DNA of 64,000 nucleotides from JADFQT01 sp965216025 (GCA_965216025.1 CBDCEX010000018.1:1-64000); one strand, 5' to 3'; shown: positions 8,655 through 18,021, numbered from the stretch's first letter. The notes: generated by a model not told the origin, from the letters alone. Made by a program: numbers and translations.

Positions 8655-9752
8655 ATGCACCTAAAAACGTTGAAAGGAAGAAGGTCTCGACTCATGGCAC
8701 GAAACGTTTTCAAGCCATTTTGCCTTATCTTGACTCCAATCGTTCTGCTGTTCACCCTGGCTTGTAGCGCCGCCCCCGCAGACCCGGCGGTTGGCGCCGG
8801 CCAGACCGGAGGCCAACCGCCGGACAAGCTGAGCATCGTCACCACCAGCAACATCATCGCCGACTGGGTGAGAGCCGTCGGACAGGACCGGGTGGAAGTT
8901 TTCCCGATGCTGCCGGTGAACACCGACCCGCATACCTTCCAGCCCGGCGCCCGTGACGTGGCGCAGGTCGCCGACGCCGTCCTGGTGTTCAGCGTCGGCC
9001 TTTCCCTGGAGGGGGGTTGGCTGGATGACCTGGTAAAGAACGCGGCGGGGGACCCGGACAAAATCGTCCCGCTGGGCAACCAGGTCGCCCCCATTGACTT
9101 CGTGGAAATATTCGAAGAACACGCCGGCGAGGAACCGGGCGGGAATGAAGGGAATGAAGGAGCCGAGGAACCGGGCCACGCGGGAGAAGACGGGGAAGAC
9201 CACGGGGACGAAGACGGCCACGGCTCCCTTGACCCTCACTTCTGGTTCGACCCATTGCGGGTGAAACAGGCGGTCAACAGCATAGCGGACCAACTTTCCA
9301 CGGCGGACCCGGCCGGGCAGACCATATACCGGGACAACGCCGCCGCCTACAACCGGGAACTCGACGCCCTGCACGCCTGGATTCAGGAAGAAGTGGAGCA
9401 ACTACCGGAAGAACGCCGGATGCTGGTAACGTCCCATGACACCTTCCAGTATTTCGCCCAACGGTACAGTTTCAAGGTGGTCGGCGCGATTTTCCCCGTC
9501 ACCACCGAGCGGGAACCCACCGGGCAGGAGTTGGCCGAAATCGTCGAGACGATAAAGCGCGAAGGCGTCCCCGCCGTGTTCGCCGAGAAGTCGCACAGCG
9601 ACCGGCTGGGCAGGCGCATCGCCGAGGATACCGGCGCAACCCTCATCGGCGGCCTTTACACCGGCTCCCTGGGCCCGCCGGGGGGCGAGGCCGGCTCCTA
9701 CCTGGACCTGATGCGCTACAACGTCAATACCATTGTGGAGGCCCTGCAATAG
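8655..9752 (+). CDS. znuA: Zinc/manganese ABC transporter substrate-binding lipoprotein (ZnuA-like)
   Basis: ATG 8655 follows AAGGAG with good spacing; a second in-frame ATG at 8694 also precedes the signal. The lipoprotein signal is FCLILTPIVLLFTLACS, with the lipobox cysteine near residue 33. The mature protein has cluster A-I features: TSNIIADWVRAVG, DPHTFQP (metal His), a mobile loop rich in Asp, Glu and His (about residues 154-196), DPHFWFDP, TSHDTFQYFAQRY and a final acidic ligand region. The loop is typical of zinc-binding rather than manganese-binding members. It would deliver metal outside the cytoplasmic membrane to the ATPase/permease encoded just downstream. Confidence 0.9.
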   Translation: MHLKTLKGRRSRLMARNVFKPFCLILTPIVLLFTLACSAAPADPAVGAGQTGGQPPDKLSIVTTSNIIADWVRAVGQDRVEVFPMLPVNTDPHTFQPGARDVAQVADAVLVFSVGLSLEGGWLDDLVKNAAGDPDKIVPLGNQVAPIDFVEIFEEHAGEEPGGNEGNEGAEEPGHAGEDGEDHGDEDGHGSLDPHFWFDPLRVKQAVNSIADQLSTADPAGQTIYRDNAAAYNRELDALHAWIQEEVEQLPEERRMLVTSHDTFQYFAQRYSFKVVGAIFPVTTEREPTGQELAEIVETIKREGVPAVFAEKSHSDRLGRRIAEDTGATLIGGLYTGSLGPPGGEAGSYLDLMRYNVNTIVEALQ

Positions 9753-9754
9753 CC

Positions 9755-10555
9755 ATGCCAGCGGCCAATTCAACCTCTCCGCCACCGCTGGCCGCCGAGG
9801 AACTGACCGTGGAGCGCGGCGGGGTGCGGGTGCTTGACCAGGTGTCCTTCACCGCCGGACCCGGCTGTCTCATGGGTGTAGTCGGACCCAACGGCGCTGG
9901 CAAGAGCACCCTGTTCAACGTCATCGTTTCCCTGCTGCCGGCCACCGCCGGGCGGGTGCTGATCCACGGCAAGTCCATTGACGGAACCCGGGGACTGGTG
10001 GCCTACGTCCCCCAGCACGAGCAGGTGAACTGGCGGCTTCCCATGAGCGCGTGGGAAGTGACTATGCTGGGCCGGACCCGGCGGATTGGCTGGTTCCGGC
10101 GTCCGGGGCGGGAAGACCGCGCCGCCGCCGAGGACGCGTTGCGCCAAGTGGGTATGTGGGACCGGCGCCGTTCCCTGATTGGCGAACTGTCGGGCGGGCA
10201 GCGGCAGCGGGTGTTCGTCGCCCGCGCCCTAGCCCAGGGAGCCGACATCCTGCTGCTGGACGAGGCTTTCAGCGGCGTGGACATCGCCTCGCAGGAGTCG
10301 CTGGTGTCGGTGCTGACCGAGCTTCGGGACCAGGGACGGACGATTCTGCTTTCCTCTCACGACATCAATCACCTGGCCCACTACTGCGATGAATGCCTGT
10401 GCCTCAACTGCCACGTCTGCGCCTGCGGTTCCCCGTCCGACGTGCTGACTGCGGACGTTATGACCGAGATGTACGGGCCTTTCGGAGGCGTACCGACCCA
10501 CGGTCACGGGCTGGCCCACGGGCTGACAGGAGACGAACATGGACATCATCACTGA
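9755..10555 (+). CDS. znuC: Metal ABC transporter ATP-binding protein
   Basis: It has Walker A GPNGAGKST (residues 44-52), a Q-loop in VAYVPQHEQVNW, signature LSGGQRQRVF near 145, Walker B ILLLDEAFSGVD near 165 and an H-loop (SSHDINH). At 266 residues it is normal for the family. The start is 2 bp after the stop of the binding protein. The histidine-rich C-terminus (THGHGLAHG...EHGHHH) may bind metal. Its gene end overlaps the permease start by 17 bp, so the two are translationally coupled. It powers metal import with the permease. Confidence 0.93.
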   Translation: MPAANSTSPPPLAAEELTVERGGVRVLDQVSFTAGPGCLMGVVGPNGAGKSTLFNVIVSLLPATAGRVLIHGKSIDGTRGLVAYVPQHEQVNWRLPMSAWEVTMLGRTRRIGWFRRPGREDRAAAEDALRQVGMWDRRRSLIGELSGGQRQRVFVARALAQGADILLLDEAFSGVDIASQESLVSVLTELRDQGRTILLSSHDINHLAHYCDECLCLNCHVCACGSPSDVLTADVMTEMYGPFGGVPTHGHGLAHGLTGDEHGHHH

Positions 10556-11387
10556 CGCGCTGATTGGGCCGTTCCAGTACGGCTTCATGGTGCGGGCGAT
10601 GATTGTTTCGATTCTGGTGGGAATAATGTGCCCGGTGCTGGGGACTTACGTGGTCATCCGCGGGCTGGGATTCATGGGCGACGCCCTGGCCCACTCGGTC
10701 CTGCCCGGCATGGTGGGGGCGGCGCTGCTGGGAATCAACTTCTTCTTCGGGGCCATCCCCATGGCCCTGGCCGCGGCCCTGCTGATTGGCTACCTGATTA
10801 AACGCACCGGGGTCATGGAAGACACCTCGGTGGGCATCGTCTTCGTCGGCCTCTTTGCCCTGGGGCTGGTGATGGCAACCGCCGCCGGCGGAGTTTCGGT
10901 AAACCTGGAGGACATTTTGCTGGGGCATGTGCTGGCCGTATCTTCGGGCGACCTGTTCATAACCGTCGCCTTGGCCGTGGTGGTCCTGGGGCTGACGCTG
11001 GGCTTGCACAAGGAACTGGTATTCTCCAGCTTCGACCCGTCGGGAGCGGCGGTCATCGGGTTGCCCACGGAGAAGCTGGAATACTTGCTGCTGGCGCTGC
11101 TGTCGGTGGTGGTGGTGCTGGCGTTGAAGGCTGTGGGCGTCATTCTGGTAATTTCCATGCTCATCACCCCGGCGGCCACAGCGCTGCTGCTGGTGCAAAA
11201 CTTCGGTCGGGCAATGGCCGTCGCGGTACTAATTGGGGTGTCGTCAGCCGTATCCGGGCTGTATCTGTCGTGGCATTTCAACCTGCCGTCCGGCCCGCTG
11301 ATGGCCCTGGTCGCCACCGGCTTCTTCGTTCTGGCCGTCCTCTACAAGAAACAAGCAACAGGACTCCTGCGCCGCCGATCGGCTTAG
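10539..11387 (+). CDS. znuB: Metal ABC transporter permease
   Basis: This 282-residue protein has eight or so hydrophobic segments and the family motif GLGFMGDALAHSVLPGM early on. It closes with LLITP-like (VISMLITPAATALLL) and a C-terminal helix. It forms the membrane channel of the ZnuABC-type importer. The start inside the end of znuC and the hairpin after the stop define the end of the operon. Confidence 0.93.
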   Translation: MDIITDALIGPFQYGFMVRAMIVSILVGIMCPVLGTYVVIRGLGFMGDALAHSVLPGMVGAALLGINFFFGAIPMALAAALLIGYLIKRTGVMEDTSVGIVFVGLFALGLVMATAAGGVSVNLEDILLGHVLAVSSGDLFITVALAVVVLGLTLGLHKELVFSSFDPSGAAVIGLPTEKLEYLLLALLSVVVVLALKAVGVILVISMLITPAATALLLVQNFGRAMAVAVLIGVSSAVSGLYLSWHFNLPSGPLMALVATGFFVLAVLYKKQATGLLRRRSA

Positions 11388-11407
11388 CCAGAGCCAACCC
11401 GGCCATA

Positions 11408-11439
11408 CTATGCAGTTGTCCATCATGGCAACTGCATAG
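11408..11439 (+). terminator. Hairpin after the metal-uptake operon
   Basis: An 11-bp perfect stem (CTATGCAGTTG / CAACTGCATAG) with a 10-base loop lies 20 bp after znuB. There is no T-run, so it could be a terminator or an RNA-stabilising end. Confidence 0.6.
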
Positions 11440-11449
11440 CCCTCCACCC

Positions 11450-12680
11450 CAGGGCAATCGCGTCTTAACCAAGGAGCACCTTGAGTAGGTAATCCTCAAC
11501 CCAGCCGGCTTTCAGCCGTTTACCTTGAAGTCCCCGTTTAAGGCTGGTCTCCTGCTTCAGCAAATTGAGGGCTATCTGGCGCAGGACTGCCAGGTTTTGA
11601 GGCCCACTATCCTTACGTACCCGGCTGTGATCTTCTCGAAAGGTAACATCCAAAGACCAGTGCAAGCTGTTTTCTATGCCCCAGTGTCGGCGGGTGACCT
11701 CCAACAAAATCTGGGCAGGCCTGGCCAGACTGCTGATATAGTAGCGAGAGTGGACCGTGGTCCCGGTTGCCGTCTCCCGCTGAGCCGTGACCTTAACCAC
11801 GGCGTTGAGGTTGGCCCACTGCTGCCGGTTTTGCAGATAGTCCAGGCAGTCCGGGTCCGTGATGACCCAGCATTGACGGGTTTCCAGGCGGCCGTGGCCC
11901 TTGTTCAGCGTGCGGGCGAAGTCATAGGGGACGCCCTCGAAGTCGTATTCCTCGGCGCCCTCGAAAAGGTCGCGAACGTCATCGTACAGCCGGCCTTGAT
12001 TCTCCTTCACCGCCAGCAGATAGTCGGCCTGGGCCTCAATGATCTCCCGGGCTATCTCCCTCTGGCAGCCCATGGCGTCGATGGTGATGATGCAACCGGC
12101 GAGCTCCAGCAGCTGTAGCAACTTGGGGATGGCGGTGATTTCATTGGACTTCTCGTCCACCTTGGTCTGGCCCAGCGCCAAGCCATGGGACGAGGCCCAC
12201 ACGTTGACCATGTGAATGGCCTTTTTGCCCAGGGTACGGTCGTGGGAGCGCCGTACCGTCTTGCCGTCGATGGCCACCACTTCGCCTTGGGTGACTTGGG
12301 CTACGGCTTGGACCCACTCCATGAAACAGCGTTGAAACTGCTCTGGGTCCTGGCGGGCGAAGACCTCGCCGAAGGTATCATGGGAAGGGATACCGTTGGG
12401 CAACTCCAGAAAGGACTTGAACCCCTCCTCTTTACAGTTGCCGAAGAGCTCGATATCCACCCAAGAATCAGCGCCGCAGATGGTGGCACAAAGGGCAATG
12501 GTGACGATATCCAAAAGTTTGTGCCGCTTGGTACGATCAATCCTCGGGTCGTCCAACGCCGCGAAGTATTCGGCGATGGGTGCGCCTGTTGCCTGAACCA
12601 TCACTACCCCTCCCTAGTTTCGTCATGATGATTACTATTTTAAATAAATTTAAGAAAGATAATAAAACGCGATTGCCCTG
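11450..12680 (-). mobile_element. ISAs1-family insertion sequence
   Basis: The ends are CAGGGCAATCGCGT... at 11450 and its complement ending ...GCCCTG at 12680; flanking bases extend the match to CCCC/GGGG. It holds one transposase gene. No target duplication is evident. The same ends bound a 186-bp MITE at 31040-31225, which this transposase could mobilise. Confidence 0.88.
11465..12604 (-). CDS. ISAs1-family transposase
   Basis: The 379-residue protein carries family motifs in order: FAALDDPRIDRTKRHKLLDIV, GEVVAIDGKTVRRS (first catalytic Asp), GCIITIDAMGCQREIA (second), YLLAVKENQG, and RRHWGIENSLHWSLDVTFREDHSR (catalytic Glu). It appears full length and intact. ATG at 12604 follows the right-end inverted repeat by about 60 bp. 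Confidence 0.95.
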   Translation of the reverse strand: MMVQATGAPIAEYFAALDDPRIDRTKRHKLLDIVTIALCATICGADSWVDIELFGNCKEEGFKSFLELPNGIPSHDTFGEVFARQDPEQFQRCFMEWVQAVAQVTQGEVVAIDGKTVRRSHDRTLGKKAIHMVNVWASSHGLALGQTKVDEKSNEITAIPKLLQLLELAGCIITIDAMGCQREIAREIIEAQADYLLAVKENQGRLYDDVRDLFEGAEEYDFEGVPYDFARTLNKGHGRLETRQCWVITDPDCLDYLQNRQQWANLNAVVKVTAQRETATGTTVHSRYYISSLARPAQILLEVTRRHWGIENSLHWSLDVTFREDHSRVRKDSGPQNLAVLRQIALNLLKQETSLKRGLQGKRLKAGWVEDYLLKVLLG

Positions 12681-12683
12681 GGG

Positions 12684-13095
12684 AAGGTTTGCCCGTTTTG
12701 TCGGTGAGGAAACCGACGATGTAGACCGCAAGATCCAGCAGATCCGGCAAGGCTTGGAGGCCGAGCGGGATGGGGACCTGGACTTCTACGCCGATGACGT
12801 CGTAGGGTTATGGCGGAACAGTCCGCCCCCTGCAGGCGGGCCTTGGGACCGGTTTGTCAGAAAGGCCCAGGCGTATGTGGGCACGGGCCTTCTGGAAATC
12901 GAGGAGATCGACTACAAGCTCGCCATCGGCGAGAAGCTCGCGGAAGCGAGGGAGGCCGTGCTTGGGAATGCCGGCGACTGGGCCGATCTGGCCAAACGCG
13001 GCATCGGCGGCAATCTCGTCTTCAGCATAGCCCAGGCGAAATTCCGGGTCTTTACCTATGCTAGTTTTCTACGCGACTCTTGCCGTCTTTACTAA
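12684..13095 (+). pseudogene. Hypothetical protein fragment cut by ISAs1
   Basis: An open frame enters directly from the ISAs1 right end and encodes about 137 residues (FARFVGEETDDVDRKIQQIR ... NLVFSIAQAKFRVFTYASF). The acidic, helical composition looks like real coding sequence. It has no start of its own, so it is probably the 3' part of a gene whose 5' end was lost when ISAs1 inserted. No family is recognised. Confidence 0.5.
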
Positions 13096-13188
13096 ACTCC
13101 GGGATGACTCATGTTAGGCAATTCCATCCCTGAGGGTTGAGGTAGAATTAACGCCGCGACTTAAAACTCCAAAACGAACCTAATCACG

Positions 13189-13280
13189 AAGGTTCTTGAT
13201 TTTGTCCAGTTAGGTGGGCCGAAGTGGATAGTAGGTGGTACCGTCTTCGAGATGTGGCTGGGAAGCCTGTGAGCCAGCCG
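13189..13280. repeat. Partial copy of a small inverted-repeat element
   Basis: The segment starting GGTTCTTGATTTTGTCCAGT matches, in reverse orientation, the right part of the element at 22796-22950, including a shared CGAAGATGTGGCTGGG-like stretch. The other end is not found here. Confidence 0.55.
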
Positions 13281-13346
13281 AGGCTACGGCCGATGACCAT
13301 GGAGCAGTCACTAGTCCCCGCGGTGGCTGCACGGCCTGAAGGCAGG

Positions 13347-14822
13347 CTAGCCTGCACGTCTCCATGTGCCATTGGGATCTCGCTCAGGCATGCGGCTAGG
13401 ATGGCGAAGCAGCCCCTGAGCGACTTCGGCAAACCACCCAAGCCAACGCTCAATGAAGTCGCTCTCGTCTCCTTGGTCAATCGGGGCGAACGGCCAAGCA
13501 ACTTGGTACTCTCCCATGACGGGAGCAAGCGCGACATAGGCATCCCGGCCGGGGCCTAAAGCAAATGGGTCAAGACGACCTCTTTTGGGAATCAGGGGCA
13601 TTATCATGAACGCCGTCTCGTACCAGCGGAACACTCCGTCCTTTTGGGCATCACAGTACCACAACGAATGAGACCGTCCCTCAAATCCATGTTGGTCAGG
13701 TTTGATCTGGAGCGTGATGCCTGAGTAAGCCACGACTTCAAACGGCGGGCCGTAGGTGTCTGTCTCCAATCGTTGCTCCGCCATCCGGGATGGTGCCACG
13801 CTCAGGTTCGCCTCATTCAAGGACCATGACCATTGCGGAGTCGGGCCGGGTCGTTTGGACGCGGGAGCGTTTGACAGGACTTGATCGTTCATCAGGCTCA
13901 CAACACGTGCCAACGACCGATCCGCAGCCTCACACAGTTCGTGCCGGCGCTCAGCCTCTGACTTGGCCACAGACTCTTGCCGAGCTGCTTCTGCTCGCTG
14001 CTGCACTACAATTGCATTGGCGTGTTGCAGGCGACTTGCCGCTTCGGAGGCTGCCCCGACACTCTCTTGCAGGCGTGCCAACAGGTTCTGGGGTCTCGGT
14101 CGTGCTTCGGGGCCCTTGTAAAGGCACTCGTCTATCAAAGATTGAAGCTTCGGAGGGACACCTGAGATTGATTCTGGAGTCTCTTCTAGGTGCTGCCGTC
14201 GGTAGTCATGCATTTCGGGGCCTACAAATGGCAATTGCCCGGCAAGCAATTCATAGGCTACGACTCCTATGGCATACACGTCAGTGGCAATGGTAGCTCG
14301 ATCGCCGCGCCACTGCTCCGGTGCTGCATAAGGGGGAGTCATAGCGAACTTGCGCGTGTCGGGGGCCGTCGTGGCTTCCGCATATCTAGAGATCCCAAAG
14401 TCTGCGAGACACCACCGCCCGCCCAATAGAAGTATGTTGTCGGGCTTGATGTCCCGATGAACAATTCGGCCCTCCATTGCTGCCAAGGCTTGAGTGACAT
14501 CAGAGAGCACCTGGACGGTGTTATCAATAGAGAGGTGTTCAACGTTCTCAGTTAGGTAATCCCTCAGCGACTTATCGGCCTTTGGCATTACAAGAACCCA
14601 GAAGTTCTTCCACTCCCCTCGGTCAAGGATAGGCACAACATTTGGAACTCCGTCCAAGTCTTCGAATAGAATCTCCCGGTCGGCTCCAGGAGCTTTTGGA
14701 ACGAGCTTTATGACAGCCGCTTCACCGTCCCCGGCCTGAGCTAGGTAGACGCGTCCAAAGCCGCCTTCACGCAACTGCTCTCCGATATACCATTCTTGGC
14801 TTAGGTGGACAACTTCAGCCAT
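13347..14822 (-). CDS. Serine/threonine protein kinase with C-terminal extension
   Basis: The 491-residue protein has a kinase domain in residues 1-265: glycine loop (LREGGFGRVYLA), Lys39 in VIKL, catalytic loop HRDIKPDN (122-129), DFG (141-143) and AAPEQW (166-171). All catalytic residues are present, so it should be active. A coiled-coil-prone stretch with many Ala, Glu and Arg follows (about 275-320). The C-terminal domain of roughly 170 residues (FEVVAYSGITLQIKPDQHG...) is not recognised. There is no transmembrane helix, so it is cytoplasmic. It is divergent from a small HTH gene across a 186-bp gap. Stand-alone Hanks-type kinases in such islands often act in signalling or phage defence; here that is inference. 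Confidence 0.85.
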   Translation of the reverse strand: MAEVVHLSQEWYIGEQLREGGFGRVYLAQAGDGEAAVIKLVPKAPGADREILFEDLDGVPNVVPILDRGEWKNFWVLVMPKADKSLRDYLTENVEHLSIDNTVQVLSDVTQALAAMEGRIVHRDIKPDNILLLGGRWCLADFGISRYAEATTAPDTRKFAMTPPYAAPEQWRGDRATIATDVYAIGVVAYELLAGQLPFVGPEMHDYRRQHLEETPESISGVPPKLQSLIDECLYKGPEARPRPQNLLARLQESVGAASEAASRLQHANAIVVQQRAEAARQESVAKSEAERRHELCEAADRSLARVVSLMNDQVLSNAPASKRPGPTPQWSWSLNEANLSVAPSRMAEQRLETDTYGPPFEVVAYSGITLQIKPDQHGFEGRSHSLWYCDAQKDGVFRWYETAFMIMPLIPKRGRLDPFALGPGRDAYVALAPVMGEYQVAWPFAPIDQGDESDFIERWLGWFAEVAQGLLRHPSRMPERDPNGTWRRAG

Positions 14823-14958
14823 CCAATCTCCTCTCGATGGCGCAAGCGGCTCGTTACGGCTCTCTGCTCTCGTCGTCTGGGATGCCCGTCAACCCGGGAC
14901 GCAACACCCGGGGACTACTTGGAGTGCCGGTCACGTCCCGCCTCCACGTGGTATCATA

Positions 14959-14988
14959 ATGTGGTAGTACAACATGTGGTAGTACAAC
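14959..14988. promoter_or_regulatory. Tandem 15-bp direct repeats (possible operator)
   Basis: ATGTGGTAGTACAAC occurs twice without a gap, 20 bp ahead of the small HTH gene. Looser relatives (GTGGTATCATA, GGTGGTACAAACAT, AGGTGGTATTCAC) recur at 14948-15415 around the HTH gene. The HTH protein is the obvious candidate to bind them. Confidence 0.5.
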
Positions 14989-15008
14989 AATTATACTAGG
15001 CTTGACCT

Positions 15009-15206
15009 ATGTTTGAGAACTACGTCGACGTCATAGAGGCTTCGAAGATTCTGGATGTTCACCCCGAGACGGTGAAGCGCCTGATACGAGAAGGCAAGCT
15101 CACTGCCACCAAGTTCGGGAACAAGTGGATCATGGAGCGCGACCGGCTCCAAATGTTTGCCAACACCTATGACGGGAGCCGAGGGAGGGCGAGGAGGCTG
15201 CTGTGA
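15009..15206 (+). CDS. Excisionase-family (MerR-like) HTH protein
   Basis: The 65-residue protein reads VDVIEASKILDVHPETVKRLIREGKL, then KFGNKWIMERDRL, the HTH_17/excisionase pattern in which a MerR-like helix-turn-helix is followed by a wing. Such proteins act as directionality factors or small regulators of mobile elements and toxin-antitoxin loci. The direct repeats just upstream suggest self-regulation. Confidence 0.85.
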   Translation: MFENYVDVIEASKILDVHPETVKRLIREGKLTATKFGNKWIMERDRLQMFANTYDGSRGRARRLL

Positions 15207-15414
15207 TCACATTCAGGGGCGTAGAGAGGAAAAGTGGCTAACAGACGGGGACTTCACGAAGCACAGCAAGCCGCTTGGAGCAGGACCATCTGCTTGCCGG
15301 AATAACGTAGCGGGTGGTACAAACATCGGAGGCAGATCACTCGCAGACGGGTGATGCAAGTGACAACGTGTATTATGACCTTCCGGTGTTCAATACGTGG
15401 CAGGTGGTATTCAC

Positions 15415-15567
15415 ATGGACGTAAACATTAAGGGTCCTGCGCTGGAAAAACTGTTGGACTATGCGGCTAGCGGCATTGGCAGCGTCGCAGGTCCCATGCT
15501 AGAAACTCGGACGGAAACCCCGATTCTCCCCAAGTCGTCGTTTTTTCAGCGACGATTGTCGATGTAA
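15415..15567 (+). pseudogene. Truncated hypothetical gene (5' end only)
   Basis: ATG 15415 opens a frame MDVNIKGPALEKLLDYAASG... that looks coding for about 30 residues. It then changes character at ~15500 (ETRTETPILPKSS) and stops. The 3' part was probably replaced by the rearranged segment that carries the type ISP fragment. Confidence 0.45.
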
Positions 15568-15599
15568 CAGTGGGTTCTTGAACCGTATTACAGGCACTA

Positions 15600-16180
15600 T
15601 CATGCCACATAAGAATATAATACGTCTGTCTGGCGTAGCGCGAAACCCGGCCAATGGCTTTCCGGCCAGACTTCTAGCCGGTCCGCCGCCGGATTGTAGG
15701 CTGTGTAGAAGTCCTCGTAAACCGCCTTGAGGAACTGCTGCTTCTCGGCGTAGTCGGCGATCTCGTCGGCGGCCCGCCCGATGACTCCATAGTAGGCCCG
15801 CAATCGCTCGATGGCCTCCCGTCGCACGTCGCCGGTGAAGAAGGTTCGCTCCAGCCTGTCCAGCTGGCGGGCAACGTTGTTCTCCTGATGGAACTGGTCC
15901 TCCTTGAATATGCTGAGGAAGATGTCCTTGGTGAGGATGTGCTGTAGCAGCATCTCCCGCACGTCCGCCGGAGAGACGGCGGGGCCGATGGTCTTGCGGC
16001 ACAGGTCTAGGAAGGACGCCGCGGCCTCTTGGTAGCCCGGGTTGTCCGCCTCGGCCTCGGCGACCGTGGCCCGCAGGTTCTCCAGCACCGTGGGCAGGTC
16101 GGTTTTAAACTGGCTCTGGGCGTGCCGGAACTCCTGGATCTCCGGAAGCTCATAGTCGAGGAAGACCCGGATAGGACGGG
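15600..16180 (-). pseudogene. Type ISP restriction-modification enzyme, internal fragment
   Basis: The minus strand encodes ...DYELPEIQEFRHAQSQFKT and then FLDLCRKTIGPAVSPADVREMLLQHILT, FKEDQFHQENNVARQLDRL and YEDFYTAYNPAADRL. These are typical of the region just before the methyltransferase domain in fused helicase/methylase type ISP enzymes. Both ends are lost: helicase upstream, methylase downstream. It is a relic of an earlier restriction system in this island. Confidence 0.65.
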
Positions 16181-16235
16181 CAAGACGACACCCGACGGCA
16201 AGCCCGACCCCAGCATATTCTCCACGCCGGGCGAC

Positions 16236-17344
16236 CTAAACCAAAGCCAAGGTGGGAACTACATTTTGCAACGATGGCAAAGGCACGGCAGGTGTAAACA
16301 TCAATGCGTCGGCTCTGGCCTGTAACAGGGTTCGGCAGCGATGTCTCACTTCATCGTTACGGTGTGTTAGCCCGTCGAAGAATGCGTTCATCTTCTCTTG
16401 GACTTGGGCTTTTGTTCCCAGGCATTCGTTGGCCGTGACCTCTGCCCTGGCCCAATCCCAGATGGCTTCGTCAGCATTGAAGTCTGGGCTGTAGGCTGGC
16501 AAGGCTACCAACCTCAGATGCAAGTCAGGAGTGGCCAGATAGCTGCGAATCGCTTCTCCTCGGTGGGCTGGACCATTGTCCCAAATCACTACCAGAAGTC
16601 CAGGATGGTTTTCTCGTAGCTGCTGTAAAAAGGCGGTGGAGGTCTCGGCATTGCTGTTTCCAGCTATTTCCATGGCTTCCACCTCCCCACTCTCCAGACA
16701 AACTCCCGAGTAATAGCAGGCCTTCTCTCCCCACCGGGGACTGGTGGAGTCCACCAAAGCAGGCTGACCTCGCAACACCCATTTCCCCCTCAGGTCGGCA
16801 TCGGCCCGAAAGTGGGCTTCGTCCACGAAGAAGATCTTGGCCCCACTCTCTTGGGCCTCCTCTCGGATTTGGCGGTACTGGATAATAAAGGCTTTCCGCT
16901 CTTCATCCTTAGCCTTCAAGAGGCGTTTCTTGGGCCGCTTCAGCACAAAGCCCAGCCGGTGTAGGTAGTTCAAGCAGCTGCTCCGACTGAGCCCCAGATC
17001 AAAACTCCTCTTGAGAAATTGCCTCACTACTTTCCAATTCCAGTTGGACAATTCAATTCCCGCCTCCCCAGGCGGATTTAGCACCGCGGACTTCAGTTGG
17101 TCCTGTTGCCCGGCGTTCAGGGCGGGGGGGGGGAGGACATCCAGTGTGTTCAAAGACCAAACCCTGGGCCCCGGCTCGGCGAAAGTTGGCCAGCCAGTTT
17201 CCAATGGTATGAGGCTCTCTCTCCAAAGCCCCGCAGCAGGTCGCCCAAGGCGTTGTTTGCATTCGGGTTCCGTCTGGCGCGGCATACTTTCCCAATCAAC
17301 CTTTCAGGCCGCCGTGGAATGGCAGTGCGTAAGTCCTGCCCCAC
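16236..17344 (-). pseudogene. IS630-family transposase with frameshifts
   Basis: The C-terminal two thirds are clean: KIFFVDEAHFRADADLRGKW, VVIWDNGPAHRGEAI and LPAYSPDFNADEAIWDW supply the DDE triad. The N-terminal HTH part is spread over two other frames (MGQDLRTAIPRRPERLIG from 17344; then REPHTIGNWLANFRRAGAQG). One break coincides with a run of ten G at 17124-17133. IS630 elements can use programmed frameshifting, but two breaks make decay or sequencing indels likelier. The stop codon lies in the terminal repeat (TAAACCAAAGCCAAGG at 16237). The right end was not found. Confidence 0.8.
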
Positions 17345-17386
17345 AGACTAACGTTGGGCTTCTTTTGCTCACTGGCTGAACCAAGG

Positions 17387-17701
17387 CTATCTCGCAGCGT
17401 GGGTCGTCACAGCGTCCAGCCGTTGCGCCAAACGGTCCTCGGCCACTTCAAGGTCGTATTGGCTCTGCAACCCCATCCAGAACGCGGCGGAGTTTCCGAA
17501 GAAGCGCGAAAATAGCAGTGCCGTCTCTGCTGTGATAGATCGCTCCCCGTGGACGATGGAGTGAATCCGGCGCGGGTCCACGCCTATGGCCTTGGCCAGA
17601 CGGTACTGGGTGACCTTCATCGGGAGCAGAAACTCTTCGTGGAGAATCTCTCCAGGATGAATGGGGGGCATTTTCTCTGCTATTTCGTTCCTGTCTTCCA
17701 T
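17387..17701 (-). CDS. higA: HigA-type antitoxin
   Basis: The 104-residue protein carries PPIHPGEILHEEFL at its start, a Cro/XRE helix-turn-helix (TQYRLAKAIGVDPRRIHSIVHG), then ITAETALLFSRFFGNSAAFW, the HigA/VapI signature. It would neutralise the toxin encoded 13 bp upstream in the same operon and repress its promoter. The toxin-first order is characteristic of higBA. Confidence 0.92.
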   Translation of the reverse strand: MEDRNEIAEKMPPIHPGEILHEEFLLPMKVTQYRLAKAIGVDPRRIHSIVHGERSITAETALLFSRFFGNSAAFWMGLQSQYDLEVAEDRLAQRLDAVTTHAAR

Positions 17702-17713
17702 GGCAACCCCTTC

Positions 17714-17995
17714 TCAGTGGTAGTCCACTATCTCGACCTGATAGGCGTTTCCCTCGCTCCAGACAAAGCAGATGCGCCATCGGTCGTTGATACGGATACT
17801 GTGCTGCCCGATTCTTTCTCCCGAAAGAAGCTCCAGCCGGTTCCCCGGAGGCGTTCTCAAGTCATTGATGCTGCTGGCGTTGTTTAGAATCATCAGCTTT
17901 CTCTGCGCCCGGCGCTGAATGTTGTGGGGGAACTTGTTGACCCGGCGACGCTCGGCGACTGCTAGGGTGTCCCTGTCCCGGTAGCTCCGGATCAC
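17714..17995 (-). CDS. higB: HigB-type toxin (RelE superfamily mRNA interferase)
   Basis: GTG at 17995 gives 93 residues (VIRSYRDRDTLAVAERRR ... LNNASSINDLRTPPGNRLELL ... GQHSIRINDRWRICFVWSEG...VEIVDYH), the normal HigB size and motif order. It probably cleaves mRNA at the ribosome. No ATG fits before the conserved N-terminus, so the GTG start is preferred. It is followed by the antitoxin gene. Confidence 0.88.
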   Translation of the reverse strand: MIRSYRDRDTLAVAERRRVNKFPHNIQRRAQRKLMILNNASSINDLRTPPGNRLELLSGERIGQHSIRINDRWRICFVWSEGNAYQVEIVDYH

Positions 17996-18004
17996 AATTA
18001 TATG

Positions 18005-18021
18005 ATAGTGCGATGCACTAT
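18005..18021. promoter_or_regulatory. higBA operator palindrome
   Basis: ATAGTGC-GAT-GCACTAT is a perfect 7+7 palindrome 9 bp upstream of the higB start. The position fits HigA autorepression. Confidence 0.65.

Noticed and set aside
8661..9785. Minus-strand frames opposite the ZnuA-like gene
   Set aside because: They are Pro/Arg/Val-rich shadows; the plus strand has lipobox and metal-site motifs.
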